From: Aphrocallistes beatrix
Taxonomy: Eukaryota; Porifera; Hexactinellida; Sceptrulophora; Aphrocallistidae
DNA: 64,000 nt
NCBI GenBank assembly: GCA_963281255.1
Contig: OY725505.1
Coordinates: forward strand, 3,100,001 to 3,164,000
Reading direction: 5' to 3'
Shown one piece after another: positions 25,701 through 37,700 of the stretch. Made by a program: the position numbers and the translations under genes. Position 1 is the stretch's first letter, and each line of letters opens with the position of its first letter. The notes below the pieces were generated by a model. That model made no database searches, was not told where the DNA came from, and worked only from the letters and a program-made list of their open reading frames with translations.

Positions 25701-28700
25701 CCATGCCAGGCTAGTACACATCTCTCCATAGCAGCCACACTCAGATGAATATGTTAATGGCAAACCTACACTTGCTGATAAGTGTGAATTGATAGTACAA
25801 TCTGGCCATACGAATTAATGTGTCAATACAGTCCGTTGATTGTGTTTTTCATTGCAATATACTGAGTTCACTTTATATGCTTCAAATCAATGATTTCACA
25901 CTTATATATATAAATGATTTAATCGATATTTTGTAAAAAAAATATGTGTGTAGACCTGGTAAGTGGAAAAATTAAGAGTGCGTATCAATTGCCTGCTTTC
26001 ATGCCACTTCGATTCCTCATCAATGCTCTGTATTTCGATATTAATGAGCTTATGATGACAATCCTCAAGACGAATATTTTCAAGTTTGAAGAATAAAAAC
26101 TTTATCACGGGATCTCAATAATACCCACCGTGTGTGTTTGAATCGAATCCATTGTCCATCCCAGTTAACTCGATTGCGTCCCGTTCTTATAGAACCAGAA
26201 CTCAGATAATACGTACCACTGCGGGAAGCGTACTATCCGTAAGTACGTACTAACGGAGCTGATATTACATAGGAATCTATATATTAAATGAATTCTGGTT
26301 CAGAGAAATGAGTACGTACTAAGCCGAAGTACGTCTTATCCCGAGTACGTACTAACCGAGTTCTACTGTACTTTATTTATAAAGAGGATTGTAGACACTG
26401 CGTATCAGCTATACAGATAGACCATACCATATATGGTAATTACTTTATGGATATAATCTTATTCTGGCAATTAAATTGTCTTTTTAGCAACCAATGGAGT
26501 TAATGGAATTTATTCGCCAAAATTATGCCATTTCAGTTTTTTTTGCCAAAATAGCACAATTTAGTTAATTAAATAAGGCAAATCCATTACTATACTAATC
26601 AGTCTAATTATAATTAATTAGACTACTCTATGATAACATTTCAAAAATATCTTCAAGTTTATTTTTGAAAAAGTATTTTGTTATTCTTACAGATATAATT
26701 AGCTACTTTAATATATGTTCAATTCTATTTTAATTGTAGTTTCATAATACAGATATACTTTTGATAGAAATTTGCAGTTTTTAGATTTGCTTATTTGCAA
26801 TGGGAAATCAGGTCTAATGAATAAAATGTGTTAATTTCAGCAGATTGTTATTATTCTAATAACTTATTTGCATTTTGTTGTTGTTGTTTTTCTACAAAAT
26901 ATTTGTAATATGTATTTGTAAAATAAGTAAATATTTGTTCGCAAATGTTTCATCATGAATTTGCAAACTTTCAATTTGCTTTATACAGAACTCAGAATTC
27001 GTATTCTGCTAACGGTAAGATGTAGCAAACTTTCATATTGAATAAACTAATAATAGCCTGTGTGTTCGTTTTAAAATAGAACTCTTGTATAATTTCTAAT
27101 CTTGCATCTTTTGTTTACGTTCTGTATTCACGCGCGCAAGCAAAATTATAAACTTTCATTGGTTGCGCTGTTAAAATTGTGGCTGTAGTGGTTTGTTAAT
27201 ATCCTTTTCAATGAAGTAGCTTGAACGTAGTTAGAAGATGCAATTCCTGTTCTATTCACTTGTGTATTGAAAATGATGCAATTATATTCTATGTATGTAC
27301 GTGTGTACTGATGTTTATTAACAACAATTTAATGCTATTTCATTTTCTCCTTTATCTGTCATTCAATTTATCAGTTCAAAATATTTTGGAAGTAAAATTC
27401 CAAAAAATTATACAAATAGCTAGAAATTTTACAAATATAACCATATAAGTTCAGAATATATGCTTTTCAATGTGCTTACAGAACGAAACATGCATACCAA
27501 AGGTACCTTACAATGATCAACTTTCTCATTAACAAACAGATCTAAATCCACACAATTATATGTTGATGCATAGTCAGTGAATTTGGTCTATGAGCGTAGT
27601 AATGACTGTGTTCTGGGCTAGTTGATTCAAATTGTTCAGTTCATTCAAGTAACCGAAAACAAATTTTGGAGGGTACACTGCCTGAAATTTATCATCTGAT
27701 TGTACTGCTTTTTTTGCATCATTTCATCCTCCAATAATGTTGTTACATCTTGCAACATGGAAATACATAATGATTGATCATATTTTATTTGTCTCTGGCG
27801 TTTAAATAATATTTTGCATTAATACGTAGCACAGGTTTGCTCAATTTTTTTGTTATTAGTGCAGATCCTAGCATTGGAGATGGTTTATGTTATTATCCAC
27901 GTCGAACACTCATAAGTCTGTATGGTCGCTCCTGGAAATTCTATTGGGCCAAATTGCACCAAATTTGGAACATAAATTCCTTATATAATAGAGATTTGAA
28001 CCTGGATGCAAATTCTGCAAAATCTTCACACCTTTTTACAAAAAGTGTCAAGATGTATTAACCAATCAGAATCCAGGGATTTAACATTACAGTTGGCTTC
28101 GATTTTATTGACTAATAAGGATTAGACCTAACTCAATGATATAAATGAATCACCATGACTCCCTAAACTTGAAATCTGATTGGATGACACGAATAAAATT
28201 GATTTTAAGCATTTTATTTTTAAGGGATGTGACTCTAAATATGGGAGTAGTGTTCGTCTCCCTTTAAGAGTTTAAATGACTATTGGTGGTCATTAGATTT
28301 CTATTTGATCCCAATTCTGCTAGCAATTACAACCACTGACTGAACACATGCATGCACCACAATAAATATTTTTCAATGAAATTGGTCAAAAAATGATTTA
28401 ATTTATGTAATCCGTGTCTTGCAATTAAACTTGGTTAGATTCCATGCACACATCTTCTCTAAATTCGAACTGGAGATTTATAGGTAATCTTACTCGTGTT
28501 TTCAACCTCTTTTTAATTATATTGGCACTATTATACCTACAGTATTGGTGTATGATTTTGAGTGGAGCATAAATGATTCCAGAGAATTGGTGTCAGATTC
28601 CTTTTGTTTCTGGGTTATGTAGACAAGTCTCATCTGATCGAACTAGCACCTGACTTCTACCCTTTATTCTTCCTCAGCATTTCGAGTTCATTGTATCAAA

Positions 28701-31700
28701 ACATAGACTAAAATAGCTGTTGTATCATACAGGTTTCTACCAAGGTGTGTAGAGTAGTTAGCTCATGCTAACTACTCTACATTATGACGCAATACACATA
28801 CATCTAAATAGAAATAACACAGAGAAAGGTGGGTTGAATTGACTATTGGTAGAAGCAGGTAAATAACTAACTCAGTGATCCCATATTGCGTGATGGGAGA
28901 ATTCACTATTCTGGTAGAGTTGCATTTGATAGTAGATGATGAGATCACTGTTACGTACTTCAATTTCCCGCCTTAAGTGGGGTTAACGGAGTCATCATAG
29001 GGTTTCAGGCATAATTAAAGTCACGACAGGTTCCCTACCCCCTTCAATCCTCAGAGTTGTTAGTGCTTTTGATATCAATTCACAAGGTGAACTCGTACTT
29101 TGAGAAAAACAGAAATCAGGTCTAAGAGTTGACTGAATATGACTCATCTACCGTGACATAAGATATCTGTTTACCATAGAAGTTGCAAGGAAATGGTTGT
29201 GTCCTGGGATCACTATCCGATTACCCCCATAATCAAACAGTTCCCAATTTGACTATTAGAGATGAAATATTCTCATAAATGATTTTCGAAGTATTCTATT
29301 ACATTATCTGAAAATAATTTCTTTATTTAGCAGTCATCTTTTATTATATTAGTGAGAAAGCACTTAATGAAAATATTTAAATATGTAAGTGACTAGTTCA
29401 TCAGTAAACTCAACATTCCAACCTCTCCCTACGTTGTCAAGGCCTCACAGGTGTTGTTCCTAGAATAGAATTGATTTCAAGTAATGATAAACGATGAGTC
29501 ATATTTACAGTGCACTTTAGGTTGACTGAACTCTAACCATTTTAAAAGAAACTCGCTTTGTCGACAAATAGACTTGGAACTTCCTTATATGTTTTTGATA
29601 ACTGTGTATTGCAAGAAATTGAATTACGAGTAAGAATTGATTACTCATTCAAATACAGTGGTTTAAAACTAGCACAGATTTAAGGAGTTTTTATAATCAG
29701 AGATCTGAAAGTGTACAGTTCCTATTTTGACCTAAGTATAGACGAGTTAGTATCACTTCTAGCGAGTTAACATATGTACGCTTGTAAAGTCGTTATAACC
29801 AAAAAAGGGAATGCAAATATTTTGAGTGGTTTATTTCAGCGAAAACATCCAACAACTGCCACCTGGTCCATTTAAACTAGCACTTGGTTGTTATGAGCAT
29901 TCTATTCTAATTTGTCTATGGCTAAAAACTGAACTATAATTTGTGGTTTAATAACCTCCGATATTAAGCTTGTAGTTGTCGCGTGGTTGAGTAATGTATC
30001 ATTTACTGTACGTTTGAGAAATTAATGAGATTCAAGGTACAACCACTTAGATGTATCCCTGAAATTAGAAGTTGGTAAATTTGATTTTTTTTCATACTTA
30101 ATATAGTATAAGCAATTTTTGTCAAATATTTATTTTTTTCTCTGTTCTGAATCACATCATGTCAGCATTCTACTCCACACCCTATAAATATCAATGATTT
30201 TCATAGAGTGTTTCAAACCTATTTTGTCTAACTCCACTCCTTCGTCACTCCTACAGGACCATTTTTTGTGTTTATGTAACCCTATTGAACATTTTTGAGT
30301 TGTATCTTGTTGCTATGCTACATCTCACTACGTTACGGTGTCCGTTTAGGAAAATGCGTGGATACAAGTCAACAGTAGTTTAGAGAATCTAATCTTACGC
30401 AGGCCAACTATTCATCTTCAATCTTAAAATAATTAACTTTCTAGCAGAAATATCCTGTATTATTTGCCATGACATAACCGTTGTTATTATATTTAATATG
30501 TATGCTTTATTTTGGTTATTGGTTTGCTAGATTCATCCCTAAAATAGTTTAAAAGTGTTTTGAAGTTCCAGTTTCTTCTTAAAAGTGTCTAGAACTAAAA
30601 CTCTATTATCCACTTAGCATTATTTATGCAATACAATATTCTTAGAATTTAAACCTCTCTATAGTTTAGTAATTGTTCCAAACCACAGCTTAACTCAGTT
30701 TCACTTGGAATTTCTTGAGCACGATCTAACAATGAATTCTCATTGAAAGTGTTTTTAAGATAATTTGGACCACTGCATATTTGAGAATTACATAGCTGTA
30801 AATTTGTAGAAATTGTACACAAATTTACATGTGTAAATTTAAAAGTGACACATGTTATCTATCTTTACAATTTTGTTACCACTTTTTTTACTGAATAAGT
30901 TTAAAATTCCATTACGCTCTTCCAATGCTTACAAACAGTTGAACTTCTGAACTGGTGAACTGGTCTGAACATTACAGCTAATCTTGCTTAGCAGATATCT
31001 GTTGAAAAGTTTCCACTCTTCCTTCCCAGGCCAAACTTTTTTGAACGTGGGCATCCGTGCAATTACCCTTTGTAAGATTATAATGTTAGTGGTTGATTAG
31101 CATTGAGTCTAAATAAATGTAAATATTCTAACATTTCATTGTATGAAATGCAGAAATATTTATTAATTAAAACATCTCTCGTATTTAACCTCATTTTTTC
31201 ATATATGTTTGTAATTTTTATTGTTTTATTTAACTAAACCGACAGAATAATACTAATCTAATAGAATTAAATGGTAGAGTAGAAACCGTACTCATGGAAA
31301 TCTTTTTTGAAGTTCTTTAATTATTCTAACCAGTATGGGGGAACTGCTTTTGTTTGAATCATGTTGCCAAATTTCGAAGTTCACGCGGTCAGATATTTCA
31401 GAGTTACTGGTAACAGCCGGCGAAATAATATTATTCGGACAGACCCGAAGAGTATCTATACTTAGTGGCAAGACTCTATTCAGCGCTTCTAATAATAGTT
31501 CATAAAATAATGTGATCTCTTGTGTAACTACAAAGTTGAATGCTTTCTGCAAGGCGAATTTTCCTCTGGAATTATCTAGAACAAATTCTTCTATCAGGTG
31601 TTGAACCTAAAAAAATTTTAAAAATTTTTGTTGGTATTTGTCCACATATTTTAAGTCTTGAGTTTAATCTGAATCAGCATTAGATAACATTTTCATCATG

Positions 31701-34700
31701 TGTCGTATTGTACTCTCGTATGGCACAAATGTACATGCACTCTTATACCATGTGTTTATAGACTCATTTGTTGGATGAATTCAGCAACGTAACGCTGAAG
31801 AATTAGCAGATTAAAATTAACCCTCCTATATTCCAGAAATTATCATTTGACGCAATTACTGATAAAATCATATTACAAAATTTTGTTCATCTAAAATTTT
31901 TTAAGGATAATATTTTGAAACTGTTTCCCTTCTGATAAAGGCTTTGTAATGCTATTAATATTAATTTGTAAGTGAGTTTATACTTTTATTATTGTTTACC
32001 TCTTGTGCCAATTGTGAAAATAAAATCTGATTTTTCAGTTACTAAATCTTTTTCTGGATTTCCATTGTTGACTTAATCGTATGTTGTAATGGAACTATCA
32101 ATAAGTGTAGTGGTGCTGAATTAACTGCATGATAATCGAGGTGGCACAAACAATTTTCATCCTGACACTTTTTTTGGAACATATCGTTTTTTTTGGACAC
32201 AGAAAAGATATAATGCTTATGAATTGGATCTCTGCTTTTAAACATAAATATACTCTAAAACGAAGCAAATTTCCCTGAAGAGAAAACATTTTCTAAATCT
32301 ATTTTTATCATTGCTATTTCACCATACAGATTTTCCATAATTGATAAAGTTTGGGATGAGGTGGATTTCTTGTGCCCCAGACAGCCTAATCTAATGTAAA
32401 CTAGTTAATTTGGCACCACATATCAAATTTGAGCTCAAATTTCAACCAATATCATATGCAGACTAACTACCTACCAAACATTATATTTTGACTTTTACGA
32501 GCTTATCTAAAGTAATTCATCCTTCCATATGTTCGAAACCCCCGCTTCAAGTTAATTAGTTCTCCACTCAACTACATCTCACTCGACTGCATAGAGCGAT
32601 CACCCACGAATTGACCTCTAATACACTTTCAATGGTTTTCTCAAGGATTTGCTATTTTATGTGGTTTCTCTAACCACTTTCTTCTTTCCCGTTATAGCTT
32701 TTATCTCAGTCAATTAGTACCGCAGTTTTTTACATATTTTAACGAAAGCTGATTTTAATTCCATTAATGATATCTGTGCTAGATTATTTTTAAGTAATCT
32801 ATCTATCGGCTAAACGAAACAATGTCTTTTTTTGAAATTTAATTATTGTGCACATTTCCTTTGTTATTGAAGACTTGATTTCAGTTCATTAGTTCAAAGG
32901 ATTTCTATTGAAGAAGGCTATTCAATCACTTCGATTCGCGTCAACCCTGATTTTATAGTTACATTAGGAACAATATGAAAATATTTCGGAGAACATCTTC
33001 AATGATCACTTAGCTTAGATGTCTCCAGTTATTACCAACCCATTAGAGAGAGAATTAAGTTTTAAAAGCATCGATTTATTGCGGATATAGCAGCTAAAAA
33101 ATACAAATTGCAAGTGATTTTAAAATTAAGTGAAATGCAAGAGCAGATTAAATAAAATTTACAAGCACAGCTCCCTATAAATTATTTCCTTCCAGGTTTG
33201 GAGTTCTGTCTCGTTATTAATGTCCTCACTTGAGACTTTAGACTTTTCGAAGGTAACTTCCTCATCGAAATCTGTTTCTATTTCATCATATAGCTCGAAA
33301 GCTACCTTGAAGTATGGATGTTGGACGGCTGCTTCGACAGAGAGTCGAGTTTCGGGGTCAAAACGTAGAAGTTTTGAGAGCAGGTCTCTGGCTAGCATGT
33401 TCAACTCGGAGTCTGCATCTTCCATTTTGATTTTGCTGTCAGGAATCAAACTCTCGCTTTGTTTGCGATCACAGGTCCTGAACGCGTTTTGCTTCTTTGG
33501 CGAAAGTTTCTGGATAAACCTCTCACTCGGCCTTCCGATGGTTCGCATTATTTCAGTTAGTTGACCAAATTCGTTCCTTTCTTTAAAGAGCTTCTCTCCA
33601 GTTAACAATTCCGCGAAAATGCATCCAAGCGACCAAACATCGACTTTGTTATCATAAGCCGTATCTAGGAGGATCTCAGGAGCTCGGTAGATCAGTGTCT
33701 GTACGCCGTTTGTCATTTTAGAATTGTTTTGTGCTTTCTCTCTTGCCATTCCGAAGTCCAGAAGTTTGAGTGTGTAGTCTCTCCTGATTCCAATGTTGGA
33801 CGGTTTGATGTCTCGGTGAATTATGTTCCTTTCTTGTAGCTCATTTAGAGCGATGAGAAGCTGGTAGATGATCAGTGCAACTTGGTCGTGTGTCCTCAAG
33901 ACGGCGTCTTGTAGTGTCTTTTCCATGTATTCCATAACGAGATAGAATTCTTCCATTTCTTCAGGAGTTTTCGCCGGAGTAAAGACATCTAGTAGTGCTA
34001 CTGTGTGTCTCTGTTTGGTCGACTTTAAAAGTGTCAATTCTCTGTAGTAGTATCTTCCCATTTCAGGATGGTTGCATTTGACTTTCTTTATTGCCACTAA
34101 TTTCTTGTTGATTGTGTCATAGGCCTTCACTACGATTCCATAGGATCCGTTTCCAATATATTCGGCGTTCTGGTATTGTGTTTTGAGAGTAAAATGTTCA
34201 GATTCGCTGACTTTTGTATTGTAAAATTCTAAATTCTCCATTTTACTTTTACTTTTTACTTTTAAAATAAGTTCATTTGATTCTATTTATACTCAATCGC
34301 TCAGTCGGTTACAACGCAAATAATGTTGACATACTCTGAAGTTAGTTTCAATATCTGATTTTTGTTGTCGACTGTATTTGTAAATTTCACTTTATAGTAA
34401 AGCTCATAATGGTATATTATATAGTGGATATATTATAGCCAGGTTGCAACATAACTCTATTGTGCATATTGTTCAACTATACTTACATCGACACAATACA
34501 ATACATTGAATTTAAGCTTAATTCGCTTAGAAATTATGATTCACCTCTGTCTATTTTCTGAAATATGTCTCAATATATTTGTTTTTCCTCTCCCATGTGT
34601 ACTTACTCACGTGAGTTATGAATATTTCCATTTTGTCTTTTTAATGGCATAATTCCACTTTTCCACCCGGGACACTCGACAATTTATCTGAAAGTCTTTT

Positions 34701-37700
34701 TGTTATTGGATTTATTTCTGAATTTGCTAATTGTATGACGGATATTATTTACGTTAGCTACCTGCATAGCATAATCTGCTATGATTTGCAGCGAAATATT
34801 CTATAAACCACCCGGAAGATTATTTCCTTGTGAGAATTAATTGTAATCAACTAAGCAATGATGTAGCTCTATTATTCCGAGTTCCTATTACTCGTAACAG
34901 GAAGCCACTTCTCCACAATTGTGCCATTTAATCTCAGAATCAATGTAAAGAATTTGCTGTGTATAATAATAACACGACTAAAAATAGTTTACACTGGAAA
35001 CCCCTTTAATTTCTCCTCACTTTGAGGGCCAAATGCTTAAGTCTAAGATCCGATTGCATAACTACAGGGTACAATCCAGTGTCTGTTAGTTCACTTAGAC
35101 TGGAGTTTATTGTATGTGGACAGTACGCATAAGTTGATGTGCCAATGATTGTATTATAAATAGAATCTGTCTTAAGTATCATGTTTCTATTACGTTCACT
35201 GATTCGTAAACAATCTTTATTATTATTGACATTTTCTTTAGACAATTGGGGCAGCTTTTGCAGCCAAGAGGGTACCAGTAGGGAAGGACACGCTAACACT
35301 TGGGATTTGGGTACGTAAATATTAATATTATCTAAAATACTTCATATTTTCCATATATACACTCTTCTATAATTAGAAGTGATTGGAATAAATCCCGAAA
35401 ATTTCGTTCCCTAGAATATTTTTCCGCGAAAAATTTCTCTCCAGTGAATTTTTCCCTTTTGTTAAGATTTTTCCTGTATTTACCATATTCGGATGATTTC
35501 AAGCAGCGACTGAAAGCCAAGGCAGTTTCAGACAGTACAAGCTAGTACATAAGCTACGGTTTTCGTGAAAAATCATATTATCGCATTGTCATGCGTCTAG
35601 AATGGCATGATATCGCGTGACTACTTTAATTCTCCACCTCAAAAGCCTCGTTCACACCTCTGGTTTCAAGTTCTATTCAAATGCAATTCTGCTTTAAATG
35701 CAATTCTGCTTCCAATTAGATCCAATTTTTAATTCCTGAAATTTGAAATAGTTATTCATTGCAGCTGTTCATAATTGGTCTAGATCCAATGTCGAATTCC
35801 TGCAATTTGGAAGAAAAATGTTGATGTGTTTGTTGATTATTGAAAGTTCAATGCTAACGAAACCAAGAATTAATTTCTGAAGAAAATGCTATGAAATACA
35901 ATTGTATTGGTGTGTTTTTTACAGATTGTTAGAAAAAAAAATGACTCAAATTGCAATATTTTTGGAAATATTCACTTTTGGATAAATAAATGACTATTTT
36001 CTAGTTGGGTCTTGTTTATTCAAATTTATTTCAGAAAATTTACTTGTGTCATTCTAATTATTTAAAATTGAAACACAATCTAGAATCTTTGTAGTCAATG
36101 TTAGCATTTAGATCAGACTTCTTGTGTGGTCGTTTTTTCTACTATTTGAATTTGAGGATCATTCTAAGTAAGATTTGTGTGCTAACACTGAACGTTTATG
36201 AATTTTCCTGCATAAAAGCATTCAATCATTTAGTTTAGTTTAAATATTCATTTGAATTCTTTTGATAGCAGACTGGTTAAAATTAGATTCTACTTATACT
36301 AATTATAAGCCATTTTTTCTAAAAATACATTTGTACAAGTTGAAACTGAACTTTTTTTTTCATTTGAGCTTTTGAATTTTGACTCTTCAAATCCATCGAA
36401 AGACATTTGTAGTTTCTGAGTTATCGAAACCGTTTCTTTCTTACTATTTCAAGATTTGGAATTTTTTACATAAAAAAGATTTTGAAATAGTAAGAAAAAA
36501 ACGATTAAAAAGGATAAATCGGAGTGAGAAAAAAACGGTTTCGACTGTACTTTGTAATGTAACCAATGAACGCGCTTGTCCCTTGGCCCCTTGCCCCCCT
36601 TGCCCCCTTTGGCCCCTTGCCCCCTTTGCCCCCTTTGCCCCTTGCCCCCTTTGCCCCTTGCCCCCTTTGCCCCCTTGCCCCCCTTTTGCCCCTTGATCCA
36701 TTTGCCCCCTTGCCCCCTTGCCCCCCTTTTGCCCCTTGATCCATTTGCCCCCTTGGCCCCCATTGGCCCCTCCTCTACCTGTACCCTTGGCCCATCCACC
36801 AGTTGTTGCTGCTATAAAACTGAGACACATTCTGTCCTAGGACACAGCTGGCTCAGAACGGTACGAAGCGATGAGCAGAATCTACTACAGAAGTGCGAAG
36901 GCGGCTATAGTTTGTTATGGTTAGTTAACTCAATAGGCGATAGAACTGATGGCTGTTCTTATTTCTTTAAATAATCCAATATAATGCATTGTCTGTACTT
37001 TGTTCAATTTTTAATTGTTTGTTTATCTGATAATTTTTTTGCACTCTATTATTACGAATGACGGTTAATATGAAGATTTATTCTTTGATTGAGAGGGAAT
37101 GATTTGAAAGTATTTCTTACTCGTGCAATGTACTTAGATTTAACTGACGCAAGCTCATTCGAACGAGCAAAGTTCTGGGTGGATGAACTGAACTCAAATG
37201 AAGAAGTAAGGAAGTCTATTTTGAAAATAATAATAATGATAATAACAGTAATGTTACTAATTGCGTGCGTGTAGGGATGCTTCATCTATCTCTGTGGGAC
37301 AAAGCTAGATTTGATTCAGGAAGGAATTCAATCAAGATGTGTAGAATTGAGTATAGCACAGTCCTTTTCAAACGGTAAGATTATTACTTCCTTGTGGAAC
37401 CTTATGAGTTAGTTCATTTTTCACTTTTTGTTTATTCATCCATTCATTCTTTCGTTCTTCATTCTTACATTCATTCTTTCGTTCATTCGTTCGTTCGTTC
37501 ATTCGTTCGTTCGTTGTTCGTTCGTTCGTTCGTTCGTTCGTTCGTTCGTTCGTTCGTTCGTTCGTTCGTTCATTCATTCATTCATTCATTCCTTTTAAGT
37601 TGTTTAACATTATTTTAATAACACTTTCAATTGAATATAGCGTCACTCATATTTTAAATTCATAGCAATCTTTCCACTGAGTTAGGACGGCCTTATCAAT

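Larger units (their letters stand above)
24900..33158. other. RAB24 intron 1 between kinase copies 2 and 3
   Basis: Contains family A (25117-25308), family G copies (25420-25640 and 27858-28187), family E (26191-26370) and a perfect 14-bp-stem hairpin (28749-28780). A possible unassigned exon lies on the minus strand at 31292-31606. The remainder is AT-rich without recognisable features. Confidence 0.6.
35311..36840 (+). other. RAB24 intron 2
   Basis: Donor GTACGT at 35311; acceptor GTCCTAG ending at 36840. Contains a foldback at 36423-36545 and a C-rich minisatellite at 36577-36790. Otherwise AT-rich, no genes. Confidence 0.75.

Noticed and set aside
15185..34241. Kinase copies as dead pseudogenes
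   Set aside because: All three frames are full length with VAIKK, HRD, DFG and APE intact and TATA/AATAAA signals; only the TPY motif is changed.
36444..36830. Minus-strand frames resembling collagen (Gly-X-Lys repeats)
   Set aside because: They arise from the C-rich minisatellite in RAB24 intron 2, in several overlapping frames at once, with no splice or promoter support.
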